64,000 nt of DNA from assembly GCF_000219625.1 (NCBI RefSeq), contig NC_018214.1, positions 1,426,001 to 1,490,000 on the forward strand, read 5' to 3'. Each line of letters starts with the position of its first letter. Position 1 is the stretch's first letter. A program made the position numbers and the translations under genes. The notes under the pieces were generated by a model. The model was not told the DNA's origin and did not search any database. It saw only the letters and a program-made list of their open reading frames with translations. The DNA is from Zymoseptoria tritici IPO323 (taxonomy: Eukaryota > Ascomycota > Dothideomycetes > Mycosphaerellales > Mycosphaerellaceae). Below are positions 1 through 11,482 of the stretch, one piece after another.

Positions 1-155
1 CGTGTCTTTTCGAGATCTCCCAATTGTTCTCGCCACCAGTGCATAAGTAATCAAGGAACGGTACCTGAATCTGCCACGAGACTTTCCTTTCAATCCCCCC
101 AGTCGAGAGTCTTTGTTATACTTCACAACTTTCAACACCACTTCCGGTGCGCTAC

Positions 156-268
156 ATGAACCGGGATCAAGGCTCCTTGTCAGACAAGTAGGGTAAGTGT
201 CACCACCAGGTACGGACTTGCTCTTTGAATGCACCACCCACCAGAATGCGCTGACGTTCGGCTTGCAG
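156..268 (+). promoter_or_regulatory. ERO1 leader: short uORF and probable 5'UTR intron
   Basis: An upstream ATG at 156 opens an 11-codon reading frame that stops at 189-191. A GTAAGT donor at 193 and a TTGCAG acceptor ending at 268 define a plausible 76-nt intron inside the leader, 24 nt before the ERO1 start. Both elements are read directly from sequence. That the uORF tunes translation is inference. Confidence 0.4.
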
Positions 269-292
269 GAAGAGGAGACCTCAATTCCCAAT

Positions 293-2161
293 ATGCGAAT
301 ATCGGGCCTGCACGCTGTATACCTTGCAGTCTTTGCCCTCATAGGGACAGACTGCGGCGCACATGCTGCTTCCCCGGCCTCGCAACATGCAAGTCCGGAC
401 TCATGCGCTGTTCGTCTTCTTCACAATCATTGCCTCAATGCCGTTCGACCTAATAATGTCTTCCAGCTGGAACCACTTTCCAAAGTCTCCGACGCATGCG
501 CCTCGTACGCCGAACTGAACATATTAAACGACAAACTTCATCCATACGTCCGAAACCTCGCGAACAATACCGACTTCTTCTCATACTATCGACTCAATCT
601 ATACAATAAAAAGTGTCCCTTCTGGAACGATGAGAATGGACTGTGTGGCAACAGAGCGTGCGCGGTGGACACACTGGACAATGAGGAGGACATACCGATG
701 ATATGGCGTGCAGAAGAGTTGAGCAAGTTGGAAGGTCCGAAGGCGCATCATCCTGGGAGGAAGCAGCAGCAGGAACGAAAACGACCATTGTTGGGAGAGC
801 TGGGAGACGATGTTGGGGAGAGCTGCGTTGTGGAGTACGACGATGAATGTGATGAGCGGGACTACTGTGTGCCCGAGGACGAGAGTGCCAGCGGCAAGGG
901 AGACTACGTCAGTTTGGCAGACAATCTCGAGCGCTTCACTGGATACTCCGGCGAAGGAGCGCACCAAGTTTGGGAAGCCATCTACCGAGAGAATTGCTTT
1001 TCGAAGCCCCATGCGGCGAAGAAAGGTGCTGCAGTACCAGGACTGTCGGCTCCGCTTCCTGGATTCTCAGTCGATCAAGCTCAGGCGGCGCTAGAGTTCA
1101 AGCACGTTGTGAGAGAGCGCGACCGCCAACAGGCATTTCAATCGGGCACTCAACTGGACGCTCTGGACTTTGAGGATGAGTGCTTGGAGAAACGTGTCTT
1201 CTACCGAGTCATCTCGGGCATGCACGCTTCCATCTCTGTGCACTTGTGCTACGATTATCTCAATCAGACGACCGGAGAGTGGGGACCGAATCTGGAATGC
1301 TATAAGGAGCGACTTTACGGTCATCCAGAGCGGATCTCGAACCTCTACTTCAACTACGCCTTGGTCCTCCGTGCTGTAGGGAAGCTACGGAATTATGTGC
1401 AGGACTACACGTTCTGCACGGGCGATCCCGTCCAGGACACGAAGACGAAAAAGATGATCACAGTGCTGGCAGACGCAATCCCAGCTGGCGATCAAATCTT
1501 TGATGAGAGCGTCATGTTCCGAGACCAGACCGCCGACGGCATCAGTCTCAAGGAAGATTTCCGCAACCGATTCCGCAACGTGAGTAGGATCATGGACTGT
1601 GTGGGTTGCGACAAATGTCGTCTTTGGGGCAAGGTGCAGACGGCCGGATTTGGCACCGCACTCAAAGTGCTGTTCGAGTTTGGAAACGGTCATGAAGGTC
1701 AAGAGAAGCCACTCCTGCGTCGCACGGAACTGGTGGCGCTCGTCAACACTCTCGATAAGATTAGCTCTGCATTGAAGGCGCTTGAACATTTCAAGATTAT
1801 GATGCAAGGAGAGCTCGACGGCAAGTCTGCAGCAGAGATCGAAAAGGCGTCAGAGGGCTCGAAACCGAAGACGAAGGCTCCGAACTTTGACGACCTGGAC
1901 GAATTAGACGACTTTGACGACTTTGAGCAAAAGTACACGAAGACGGAAAAACGAGAACAGACGTTCAAGGAGGCCTTTTGGGAAGAATTCGACATTGTCT
2001 GGAAAGCCTACAAGTTTGTACTCTGGAGCTGGGCGGAGCTACCGATCAAGATCCCGTCCATTATCCTGCATGAGTTCTACCGACTCACGGACTTCTGGCT
2101 GGGTCGACCGATACGGCCGCGAGGTTGGGCGATGCGCTTTCCCACGCGAGAAGAGCTTTGA
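293..2161 (+). CDS. ero1: ER oxidoreductin ERO1 (endoplasmic thiol oxidase)
   Basis: This FAD-dependent thiol oxidase of the ER lumen re-oxidises protein disulfide isomerase and so drives disulfide formation in secretory proteins. The single exon gives 622 aa. A hydrophobic N-terminus (about residues 1-22) fits a signal peptide. The shuttle cysteine pair is C118-x4-C123 (CGNRAC), next to the family block CPFWND. The active-site CxxCxxC is C436/C439/C442 in a CVGCDKC motif. An acidic DDLDELDDFDDF stretch lies at about residues 530-550, and a hydrophobic segment near 595-615 may give membrane association. The ATG at 293 was chosen because it begins the signal peptide; the frame is open upstream but has no earlier ATG. 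Length is in the family range. Identification is firm. Confidence 0.95.
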   Translation: MRISGLHAVYLAVFALIGTDCGAHAASPASQHASPDSCAVRLLHNHCLNAVRPNNVFQLEPLSKVSDACASYAELNILNDKLHPYVRNLANNTDFFSYYRLNLYNKKCPFWNDENGLCGNRACAVDTLDNEEDIPMIWRAEELSKLEGPKAHHPGRKQQQERKRPLLGELGDDVGESCVVEYDDECDERDYCVPEDESASGKGDYVSLADNLERFTGYSGEGAHQVWEAIYRENCFSKPHAAKKGAAVPGLSAPLPGFSVDQAQAALEFKHVVRERDRQQAFQSGTQLDALDFEDECLEKRVFYRVISGMHASISVHLCYDYLNQTTGEWGPNLECYKERLYGHPERISNLYFNYALVLRAVGKLRNYVQDYTFCTGDPVQDTKTKKMITVLADAIPAGDQIFDESVMFRDQTADGISLKEDFRNRFRNVSRIMDCVGCDKCRLWGKVQTAGFGTALKVLFEFGNGHEGQEKPLLRRTELVALVNTLDKISSALKALEHFKIMMQGELDGKSAAEIEKASEGSKPKTKAPNFDDLDELDDFDDFEQKYTKTEKREQTFKEAFWEEFDIVWKAYKFVLWSWAELPIKIPSIILHEFYRLTDFWLGRPIRPRGWAMRFPTREEL

Positions 2162-3484
2162 TTGCAGGGTGTCTCTATTTGAGACGGAGACGGCAAATAT
2201 TCAGCATGGGCCAGGAGTTTGGACTTTGTATAGATTTCATCTGCATATAGCGCGTGGTGCACATGGGCGGTGTCTTTGAGGGAAAGCGGTCCGGAGTTTC
2301 ATGGGGAAGACCATCTGTTTGATGGAGGACGCAGGGTCAAGCGGCTATTATGGAGTTCGTCTCATCTATTCATCTACAGTGTGGTCGTGACTCCAACACA
2401 AGACGACCTCGGTAGAATCGAAGCGTCAATGAAGACTACAGACAACTAGAGACCAACATACGGTAGAGCTTTACGCCGTCTTCGAAAATACTTCTGTCAA
2501 ATACGTTCAAAGTACTTCTCAGCATGATCTAGGTGACATCCGGCCTTTCACTCATCCGAAGGTTCGAGCTAGCCGACTAGCCAAATGTTCTTCCGAGCAC
2601 TCTTCGTCAAATGCAAAGAAATACAAGATGCTACCTAGGTATTGTCTGTATCTACGCTGCTTGACAACTGACTGCCTCCTGACTCTTGAGTACGGAGAGT
2701 GGTGAACAAAGGGTGTAAGACGGGATCGAGAGTGAATTTGTATACCTTGCCGCATGAAAGAGGTCCGATTGGTGCGCATCATGTGAAACCGCCCCTCGCG
2801 CCTTTCGCCGAGCCACGAGTCTTTTCCAGAGTCACCCACATGGGTGCATCATGCGGAGTGCGGAACATTGATCCGTCCAACGGCAGGGCTTGTTTTGCAC
2901 GTCGCCGAGGCCAGCCCAACGTCCATGCGGATTGAGTTTGAACTTATTTTTTCAACAAGCAAGCGGCTTGACAACGTGAGCCGTGGTTCTTCGATCCCCA
3001 GCGGTTGATCTTCGTCCTTGCCGGCGGGTCCTTGCTTGGTGGTGAGAGACTTCAACTGCACTCCCCCATCCCAAGCGCCCTGCACTTCGTCCTCTTCGTC
3101 TCGTTTCTCAGTCTCTTCTGACCACTTGCACACCGACCCGCTCACACAGCGAGACACCCTCTCTTGTCCCTTCGTTTTACCGCCCACCCTCGTCACTCTC
3201 TTTTTCACAGGTACTTCCACACCTCGCGCCCGTGGCGTGTGATTCACTCTCTTCCATACAGCGCTAGACCTGCGCACGCGCCTCGATCAGCAGACAAACG
3301 AACAAACCGCATACTACTACCATCCCTTCCTTCAGTGAGACACTGCACACGCTCTAGACAGCTGGTGTTTGCACGAACCTGTCGCTGGCAGACAGTCACC
3401 ACACGACCGTTGTGGTTCCATTCTTGCCCATCGAACTCCGTCGACTTGCTTCTTTCCGAAACGTCCAGCTCTACAGCATTCACC
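2162..3484. other. Intergenic, no gene seen
   Basis: I see no protein with family features on either strand. The right half (about 3040-3480) is CT-rich with long pyrimidine tracts, typical of a fungal core promoter and 5' leader for the gene starting at 3485. Confidence 0.5.
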
Positions 3485-4270
3485 ATGTCGCTCCTACGAT
3501 CCTTTACGACCAGGCTCAACAAGACGGAGACCACCGTGAATGATGCTCCTCTCGGCCGCGCTGCCAGCCAGCGCAACGGCAAGCCCATCTATCGTTCGCA
3601 GATCTCCTCGCCTCTCTCACTGGTCTCGACAACGAACATGCTGTCGTACAATGCACCCAACATCGACGGCACTTCGCCAATCAGTCACCGCGAGGTCTCC
3701 TCATCAAACACAACGTCCTCGGCCGCCTCTAGCGATGGCGAGCACAGCGACGCCAGCACGATGGATATTCACACCGACACGGACGCCTCATCGATCGACG
3801 AGTGCAACAGCCCTGGACCAGAGCCGAATCATCTGAGCTGCTACTTCAAGCCGGCCGTCGACACACGTTCGTCCAACGCTTCCAGTAAAACATCTTTCGA
3901 CGCGCCGACCATTCCGCAACGAGTTCCATCGCACTCCAAAAAGGCACACGAGAGCATTCACCGCAAACGATCCGTCCAGCGCATGATGTCTCCACCTGCG
4001 AGCATCGTCCGGATGTCGAGCGAAATGTTCTCTCCAGTGAGTACGATCGAGGAAACAAACGAGCACAACCCGTTCAGCAACGAACTTGCTCAGTTGGATG
4101 AAGCGGTCGAGGACCTGAGCACAGCTGCGCAGGATGTTGAGACACAAGAGGATATCGCATGTATGACCTCGCTGGATCTTGCGCAGTTCTGCGCGTCCGA
4201 ATACCTCGCTGAGATCCACGGACTCACTTCTTCACCGGCGATGGCCAGCGAGCAGCTCATCTGGATCTGA
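3485..4270 (+). CDS. Conserved Ser/Thr-rich fungal protein, function unknown
   Basis: The single exon encodes 261 aa and starts at an ATG in good context (CACCATGTC) after a long CT-rich leader. The sequence is rich in Ser, Thr and Asp and looks largely disordered. Distinct blocks are an N-terminal MSLLRSFTTR segment, a TTNMLSYNAP block near residue 55, a PEPNHLSCYF block near 117, a basic KKAHESIHRKRS segment near 157, and a C-terminal acidic helix-prone part (about 197-245) containing NPFSNELAQLDE. From memory, the LSYNAP, EPNHLSCYF and PF-ELAQ blocks recur in an uncharacterised Pezizomycotina family. There are no membrane segments and no catalytic motif. I do not assign a function. The frame would remain open upstream of 3485, but that sequence has leader composition. 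Confidence 0.75.
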   Translation: MSLLRSFTTRLNKTETTVNDAPLGRAASQRNGKPIYRSQISSPLSLVSTTNMLSYNAPNIDGTSPISHREVSSSNTTSSAASSDGEHSDASTMDIHTDTDASSIDECNSPGPEPNHLSCYFKPAVDTRSSNASSKTSFDAPTIPQRVPSHSKKAHESIHRKRSVQRMMSPPASIVRMSSEMFSPVSTIEETNEHNPFSNELAQLDEAVEDLSTAAQDVETQEDIACMTSLDLAQFCASEYLAEIHGLTSSPAMASEQLIWI

Positions 4271-5392
4271 ACTCGTCACCACATTTGAGCAATCGAACTG
4301 ATTCGATCCGGACATCGAAGCGGTTGCAGATACGATGCACAACTCCGCGAACCGACGCGAAGAATGCACCACCGAGCTCAAACATCCGACATCAAGGGAA
4401 TCGCAGACTCCCTGACTCGCGATTGTCAACTTTTACTTCACCCACCTTCTCTCTTGCCGACCAAGAGTTGGCTCTTGCTTCCGTCACTGGCAGGACCTTC
4501 TTTACCATTTTTTGATGCTACTACGATCCTTATGACGACCACTGGGCCCTGCCGTCCATTCTTTTTGTTTTTATTTGATCAAGAGGGTTTTACGAACGAA
4601 GGAACGACCTGGGGACATCGACGATTTTGGAGGAAAAGTGAAACAGGTGTCACTCGCATGGCGTTCATTGATGCCTACTTACCATGGCATGCTTTTGGTT
4701 TTCCGCCGAGGCTGGAGCAATGGAAGGGGCGCACTTTCGTAGACTTGTCTTGTAGAGAATTGTACATGTCACGTTCGCTTAACTCGTGGACAAACTGTCC
4801 GTGTCTTCTCGCAGTGCTATGAGTTGCTGTGCAAGAGCGTCCTTTATATGAAATCGTCCGGGTTAACGCAAATACCTTACCTGTATACAACGATCGACGT
4901 GCTGCCGCGATACCGATCACGGCTGGTATAAGTGCGTGCATCGAAGGAACGATCAAGAAGCACACGTGAGCTGCTGCTTTCGGATAGTTCTAAAGTTTGT
5001 GTCGGTAAACACAACCCGTGAACGCGAGATTCTCAATCAGGTCCACTGCACTTCCAACAACAATTGCGGACCGCTCCTCTCTACGCCAACTACGTATTGC
5101 CTTGTGACTGATTATCGCAGGCAACAGCGCAGTCATACTTCATTCACTCCTCGTCGATCCGAAGAGAGCTAAACGCGGTGCCTTGCATTAGTTCGGCTTT
5201 CTTCTTTCTTCCCTTGATCATCAACCCCTCCATCTTCCCACCATCGCCGCGGAACTGCCTCGCTGTTTCGAACACCTTCCGCCATCGCCGACGATAGTTA
5301 CGACGCTGCAGACGAGACCGACGACGTCTGCGCACGACCTCCATTGACAACTTCGCGCGCGATCAAAACATCACCACGACACATCCACAACC
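4271..5392. other. Intergenic, no gene seen
   Basis: This stretch holds no supported gene. It should contain the 3' end of the Ser-rich gene and the promoter and leader of CKS1. CT-rich tracts at about 5200-5390 look like the CKS1 leader. Confidence 0.5.
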
Positions 5393-6007
5393 ATGACGGT
5401 CGACATTGACTACACCCGCCGGAACAAGAAGCCGCGTCTCCTCTCCGATGCCGAGCGAGTGAAGCTGGACGAGTTCATCGATGCGATACACTACTCTTCA
5501 AGGTATGTCGACCGCGACCGCATGTTTGTCAAGATGCAAGAAGAAGGCCGCAGACCTGCGCAGTCAAAAGACAATAGCATAAACAAACATTCACGGCACG
5601 TTTGGCTGACGTAGCATTCTGATGGCAGATACAACGACGACCAATACGAATACCGCCACGTGCAGCTCCCGAAGCAGATGCTGAAGGCCATTCCCAAGGA
5701 CTACTTCGACGGAGGTCGCGGAACACTGAAGTTGCTGTGGGAGGACGAGTGGAGAGGTTTGGGCATCACACAGGTATGTCTACAGGCGTGGACCTCGCGC
5801 TGGCGCTGAGATGTAGAGAGCGGGATGGAAGGACTTGCTGACAGGACAACAGAGTTTGGGATGGGAACACTACGAGGTTCATGAGCCGGAGCCGCATATT
5901 CTGCTGTTCAAGTAAATCTCGCCAAGGATGACTTTGCGATGTGACGAACGCGCGTACTAACTGATACTCCCTTCAGGCGACCAATGAATTTCCAGGCAGG
6001 CCAATAA
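5393..6007 (+). CDS. cks1: Cyclin-dependent kinase regulatory subunit Cks1/Suc1
   Basis: Cks proteins bind Cdk1 and read phosphorylated substrates, so they are needed for cell-cycle transitions. Four exons were deduced: 5393-5502, 5629-5773, 5853-5911 and 5977-6007, all with GT..AG introns; the third intron has a TACTAAC branch site. The joined product is 114 aa. Family blocks are visible: IHYSSRYNDD across the first junction, [21 protein letters not shown], and [14 protein letters not shown], which includes the beta-hinge HEPEPH. The last exon adds only about ten residues after KRP. The length matches the family. The frame continues without shift across all four exons, so the structure is secure. 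Confidence 0.95.
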
Positions 6008-6910
6008 TGGCCGTTCCCTTTACCAAGAACCGGCATACCCCGATCGACGACCCTTTAGAACTTCTCACGACCGGAAAACGAACGCGACTGAACGGTTCAA
6101 CGACAAATGCTCTCGCGTTGCCTCTCCCTACTTCGACGAACCCATGCACAGGCGTCCTCGGATCTCAGCACAGCCAGAAGGCTTTGATCGAATTGCATAC
6201 ATGTGTAATGAGTGCACAGGCGCAAAATCTTTGGAAATGCACAAAACATTGGCTTGACGCGTAACGCGCATGAGGAGAGCCAGCGGACATTGGGCACAAT
6301 TATGCACGCGTTTGGGAGCGAAGGGAGGCGGACAAACGAGCGGACGCGTAGGCGGACGAGCGACCTGCTGCGCGAATATGAAGAGTCTGCCCATCTGCTT
6401 CAGGCTTGCGCAAAGCTCATGCATTATGGACGGCGCGAATTCTGTGAGGCGTTGAATTCTTGTGACTGGAAACTCTCTTACACTTCTGGGTCGTCAGGCG
6501 TTTTCTCTGGGACGACTTCCACGTCAAGAATTTTGGGGCTCTCTCCTCTCTTCGGCGTTGTGTGCACAAGCAAGTTAGTCGAGCGAAAAATGTCAAATGC
6601 TTCAGATCGTGAACACATTCCAATGTCATGGCGGCCCGTGACATTCAGGTCGTCGTGATATCTGTATAGACCAGCAACTTATACTCCCTCGTTGCTCCTG
6701 TACTAATCCACCTGCGTGGTGATGTCCGAGGCCCAACATGGGCTATGGACAGATAATTTACTCGTAGGTAGTATTTTGTCCGCTCGAACTCTACTTCTCG
6801 CTCCTGCTCTTCTGACTCTCCTCCGTCCGCTCGCTGATGCGGACTCGGAGCTGTCGTCACGTCGAATCGCAATCATCTCAGTCTTATCATCCCTCATCTC
6901 ATTTCTCCGT
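6008..6910. other. Intergenic between convergent genes, no gene seen
   Basis: Roughly 0.9 kb lies between the convergent 3' ends of CKS1 and the kinase gene. Open frames here have no family features and no consistent composition. Confidence 0.5.
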
Positions 6911-8520
6911 TCACTTCGTGCCTTTGCCTGCCGCTTCGGAAATCGTCTTCTGCGCTTCTTCTTCCGCCTTCAATTCGCGAACTTTGGCGAGGACGACCTA
7001 TTTGCAAACGTCAGTCAACCATATAGCCAATCGTGATGCCGAGCAAAACTCACCTCTCGGAAAATCGCACTCTTCGCCAACTTGCTAAGACTCCGCTTCT
7101 TACTCGGATCCGTCTCCTCCTGCGGCGTTCCCGTCGCCTCGGCCGACGCACCATGACTATGCCTCGACGCATCATCCGCAGCACGCAACGAGTCGGCAGG
7201 AATGTCCGCCTCCTGAGCGGCATCCTCCTCATCGTCCTCCTGCATCTTCAAATTCTCGATACGATTGGCCAACTTGACCAATTCGACACCGCGCTTCAGA
7301 CGCGCGCGTGCAATGTACGCCTTGATCTCGGGCAGCAAGTTGTGGTCCGTGGCGCCCTTGCCGGCGATCCAGGGGTCCTGCAAAGCCTGCGAGGAGGTCG
7401 CGCGGCCGTGCGGGTCGGCTTTGAGGAGGGAGAGGATGAAGGCTTTGGCCTCTTTTGAGACGTCTTTCCAGTAGCGTTCGTGGAAGACGACGCGGCCGTT
7501 ACGGGTTTCGTCGATCAGGTCGGTGAGCGACTCGGAGCGGAAGGGGGAGTAGCCGCATAGGAGGGTGTAGGTGATGACGCCGAGAGACCACATGTCGACG
7601 GGCTTACTATGGCCCTTTTTGAGCATGACTTCGGGCGCGGCGTAGCCGAATGAGCCGGCCATGGTTTTGAGTACGCCTTCAGGAGAGTCGAGGTGCTTGG
7701 CAATGCCAAAGTCGGCGAGCACGAGGTCCGAGTTGGCTTCGCGGGTGAGGTAGAGGAGGTTCTCGGGTTTGAGATCGCGATGGACAACGTCTTTGGAGTG
7801 GAGGTAGTCGACGGCTTCGAGGACTTGACGGATGGTCTGCGAGGCGTTCTTCTCGGTGAACTTGCCCATCTCGCAGATACGGTCGAACAGCTCACCGCCC
7901 GTGGCCAGCTGAGTGATGATGTAGTACTTGTCCCGAGATTCGAACCAGTCGACGAATTTGACAATGTGTGGGTGTTTGAGGGTCTGCAACATTTCCAGCT
8001 CATCGTAGACCATCTGATCGTTGCCCTTGACGTTCTTTTTGAGGATGATCTTTACTGCGACCTTGCCCGAGGGCCCATCGGCCTCCTTGACGATACCATA
8101 GGTGCCGGCGCCGAGGGTGCGTCCCATGCGGTACTTGCTCTTGCGGTCATAACTGTCGGGTTGGCCATGGAGCTTGTTCAGCATTCCTTGCACTGGAGTG
8201 GGAAGAAGAAGAGTCAGCGTTTTTGTTCGCTTGCGGAGGTGTAATGGTGGCATGATGTTGAGCAGGGAGGAGTAGCAGTACTGCTCGGACGTGGTGAACC
8301 ACGGCCATGGTGAGCCATGGTCACTCAGTAGGTTGGTAGAGATGTTCGAGGAGCTGAAACGCGTATGACGCGGTATAGGTGGGATACAAGGTGTGAGAAT
8401 GCCCTTGTTTAGGATGTGCGGTCGGACAGGTGGCAGGGTGTGGGAGATGCGAAGAGAAGACTTTGTGATATGTGAAAGATAGTGCTTCGAATGAGATTGT
8501 AGGCAAGACTCACAGGCCAT
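6911..8520 (-). CDS. Calcium/calmodulin-dependent protein kinase (CaMK I/IV type)
   Basis: Cytosolic Ser/Thr kinase activated by Ca2+/calmodulin. Proposed exons on the minus strand are 8520-8514, 8192-7054 and 6997-6911, giving 410 aa. The first exon has only seven coding bases (ATG GCC T). It fits because a GTGAGT donor follows and the CAG acceptor at 8193 restores the frame; a fallback start is the ATG at 8184. The last intron (7053-6998) replaces an unrelated read-through tail with a conserved VVLAKVRELK end. The kinase domain shows GAGTYG, VAVK (K50), HRDLKPEN (D142), DFG (D163) and APE. The activation loop reads TMAGSFGY, so Ser stands where animal CaMKI has the CaMKK-phosphorylated Thr. 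A basic IARARLKRGVELVKLANRI segment follows the kinase domain as the likely autoinhibitory/calmodulin site. It resembles Aspergillus CmkB-type kinases. Confidence 0.9.
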
Positions 8521-9201
8521 TTCGGCAAAGGCAGGCGGCCTCAACAGGCCGCCTTCCAATTGTTGGTTTGAAGCTGGATAAGGTAGCGCGGATTCGGTCA
8601 AGTCGCTGGCGAGGTTGGGGTAGCCTCAATGGGCAGGGTCACTGGAGGCAGAACTCGGATGCAGCAGATTCGTCGTCGATGGTGTTTTCGGGGAGAGATC
8701 ACACGAGATGACAATCGTCGTCGAAGTGGGCACAGTCGGGTGGGCTAGAACTCAAGCTGGAAGCAGGCGGGGCCAGGCGAGGCTGAGCTTGTCGATCTGG
8801 TACGAATAGCAACACGAATGCCATTTGGGGTGGCTGTGCTTTGGTAGAGTCTTCGAGTTCACTTGGCTTCTGTCTTCAGATTTACATCTGACATGTGATC
8901 AACGAAAGAAGTGTATGTCCATCTTCGGCCCTCTCATCATTATTCACGTCGTGTTTCATACACTGCTCGAGATTCAAACAACCACCCCGCGCCTGAGCCA
9001 CGAGACCCTTGAGTGCCCATGCTCCCGCCGTTGTGGTCCATGCCCTGCCGATCCAACCAGCCTGTGACTTCTTTGTGACATCTTCCCTACAACCCAGCCT
9101 ACCTTGTTGTCACGAGCTCCACAAGATCTGTTCCAACTCTCCCTCTCTTGACCTCCATCACGATCCATCAACTACACCGCACCTTCACTCACACCGCCGT
9201 C
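8521..9201. other. Divergent intergenic region (CaMK / UBC)
   Basis: About 0.7 kb separates the two divergent starts and holds no supported gene. A pyrimidine-rich leader precedes 9202. Confidence 0.45.
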
Positions 9202-9738
9202 ATGGCGGGCATGTCCAGCAAACGCCTCCAAAAAGAGCTCACCAAACTCCATCAAGGCAGCCTACCCACAGGCATCTCCCTCGTCTCCGCGCCCGACCTT
9301 CGCGAATGGCAAATGGACATGACTGTGCCGGACAACCCCATCTACAATCCCGACGAAAAGTTCCGGCTGCGCATCCAGTTCTCCACATCCTATCCGATCG
9401 AAGCTCCCGAAGTGGTGTTCATGCAACTCGCGAATCCAGAGAGGAAGATTCCCATACATCCTCATATCTACAGCAATGGGATCATCTGTTTGGATTTGTT
9501 GGATGCGCAGGGGTGGAGTCCGGTGCACAACGTGGAGAGTATTTGTATCAGCATTCAGAGTATGCTAGCGAGCAATACCAAGAGCGAGAGTGAGTTGCCG
9601 TTTGAACAGTTTTGATTAGCTGGAGCGCAGTAAACTGACAGGATACTTACAGGACCCCCCGGAGATGCTGAATTCGTCAAGTCGAACCGCCAACGACCGA
9701 GAGACATCAACTTCCTCTATCACGATCCGACAGTATGA
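9202..9738 (+). CDS. Ubiquitin-conjugating enzyme E2, UBE2W-like
   Basis: E2 enzymes accept ubiquitin from E1 as a cysteine thioester and pass it on to substrates; UBE2W is known to modify N-terminal alpha-amino groups. Exons 9202-9589 and 9653-9738 give 157 aa, nearly the size of a bare UBC fold. Visible motifs are SSKRLQKEL (helix 1), PDNPIYNPDEKFRLRIQF, YPIEAPEVVF, the HPHIYSNGIICLDLL block with the catalytic Cys, and W-P-V-SICISIQSML. The second exon supplies RPPGDAEF and a LYHDPTV end, matching the short UBE2W-type C-terminus. The ATG at 9202 begins MAGMSSKR and aligns with helix 1; upstream sequence is leader. The type call rests on the HxHIYSNGxICL and terminal YHD pattern. Confidence 0.88.
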
Positions 9739-10224
9739 TTGAAAGGAGGAATGAAGCTTGCGTCGGGGGAGTCGAGGATGCACGGAGGTCGACATGGGAG
9801 AACTAAATTTGGAGTTCTATCGCGAGCATTTGAGGCCAGGAGCATGTTCACGAGACGGATGTTGCATTTTTTGGCAAGGCGTTCATTTCAAGTGGAGTTT
9901 GGGCACAAGGACATGGGAATGGCGTTCCTCAAATGGCAGGGCATTGATTTCGAGAACATCAGCTGGGCATTGCTCTAAGAGAAACGAAGTCAAACACTAT
10001 TCGACTCTCTCGGTCAGGCTTACAGCATCAGCTTTTCAAGTCTTCAAAGTCAGCCTATAGACAAACTGTGAAGCTCTTCCAAAGCTCTCCAAGGCACCAC
10101 GCAGATCAGCTCCGGATCGACAGGACATGTGGAGCCTCGGCTGCGGGGATCACACGTCGAAAGTCACGACTCTCGCGATGAACGACGACATTATTGAGTC
10201 TGCCTCTTAGACAATGGCGATGAC
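9739..10224. other. Intergenic, no gene seen
   Basis: About 0.5 kb with no supported coding region. It lies between the E2 gene and the Nudix gene, both on the plus strand, so it should hold the former's 3' end and the latter's promoter. Confidence 0.45.
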
Positions 10225-11482
10225 ATGGCTGCTCTTACACCCGCGTCGAAGGTAAGAGGAGTGGCGCTGCGCGACTATAAATAAATGGTCACTGACATTC
10301 TTCTCAGAAGGCGATAGCCAACCTCCGCGCCTTTGCCGGTCCTCCTACAAACTACTTCCGATGCCCTCTAACGAGAAGGGCAGCAGTATTGATATTGCTG
10401 TTCGCGGATAAGAGAGGAGACCTGAGAGTCATCTTGACCATCCGAAGTGCTACATTGAAGAGCTGTATGTCTATCCGGTCCAGCTTTCCTCGAGCTTCAC
10501 CACAGCCAACACGCAACAACCACAAACCTCCATCTAGACTAGCTAACACGCTCTCAAAGATGCCGGCCAAGCAGCTCTCCCCGGCGGAAAAGCAGACACA
10601 CTCTCCGAAACGCCCTTCACCACCGCCCGGCGCGAAGCCTTCGAAGAGATCGGCCTTCCCATGAGCGACCATGCACTGCCACCAGGCTACACAGTCGAGC
10701 ATCTGACCGAACTTCCCTGCAACCTAGCCATGACCGAGCTAGGCGTGCGGCCCTGCGTGGCATATCTGAAGACTCCTCCGCCGAGTGATCGTAACAAGGA
10801 ACCCGACGCGGCGAGGGATATTCTGCCAAAGCTGGATGCAAGGGAGGTGGCGGCGGTATTCACGGCGCCGTTTGAGAATTTCTTATGGGAGCGGGATATG
10901 GATGAGAAAGTGAGGGAGAAGGTGCCAGGGGAGTGGTATAAAGGATCATGGCATTCGTGGCACGAGACTGCTTGGAGGGTCAGTGGAGCTCACCTTGAGA
11001 TACGGCTGAGAGGAGAACACCACAGCTAACGAGTCTCCAAACAGATGCACCAATTCTTCGTCCCCGTCACCCCATCCACCGTCTTCCTCGCCTCCACCAA
11101 ACGACCAACCTCCTACACGGACCCACGTCCACCGACTTCAACCTCCACACCCACACCCAAAACGCCCACAACCACCACCACCAAACCTCCTCCAGCTCCA
11201 AACTCCTCACTCCAACCTCCCCTTCCCAAATCCTTCTACACCAACACCAACAACGCCCTCCAACAACCCCGGTACCGCGTCTTCGGCATGACGGCCCGCA
11301 TCCTCGTCGACGCCGCGCGCGTGGCGTACGGTCGTGAACCGGAGTACGAGCACAATTCGCACTTTGGGGATGAAGAGATCATGGCGAAATTGATGGGGAT
11401 CGGAAGGTTGGCGGAGAAGAAGGTGGAGGGGGAGGTGTTGACGAGAGAGGTGATGAGGGAGGCGGCGAGGAGTAAGATTTGA
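10225..11482 (+). CDS. Nudix hydrolase, coenzyme A diphosphatase type (Pcd1/NUDT7-like)
   Basis: Nudix enzymes of this type hydrolyse CoA or oxidised CoA to 3',5'-ADP and phosphopantetheine, usually in peroxisomes. Four exons (10225-10251, 10308-10464, 10560-10978, 11045-11482) join in frame to 346 aa. The family run SYAGQAALPGGKAD continues into a Nudix box GGKADTLSETPF..ARREAFEEIGL, with the metal-binding REAFEE. The second exon starts NLRAF, typical of the family N-terminus. Exon 4 begins MHQFFVP and carries a Pro/Thr-rich low-complexity insert (about residues 217-265, several TTTTT/PPP runs) before a conserved FGMTARILVDAARVAYG block. No C-terminal SKL is present (it ends RSKI), so peroxisomal targeting is not obvious. 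The first exon is nine codons and is supported by frame only. Confidence 0.88.

Noticed and set aside
7930..7950. GATTCGAACC-like tRNA T-arm string
   Set aside because: It lies inside the kinase coding region and has no acceptor or D-arm partner; no tRNA gene was found in the window.
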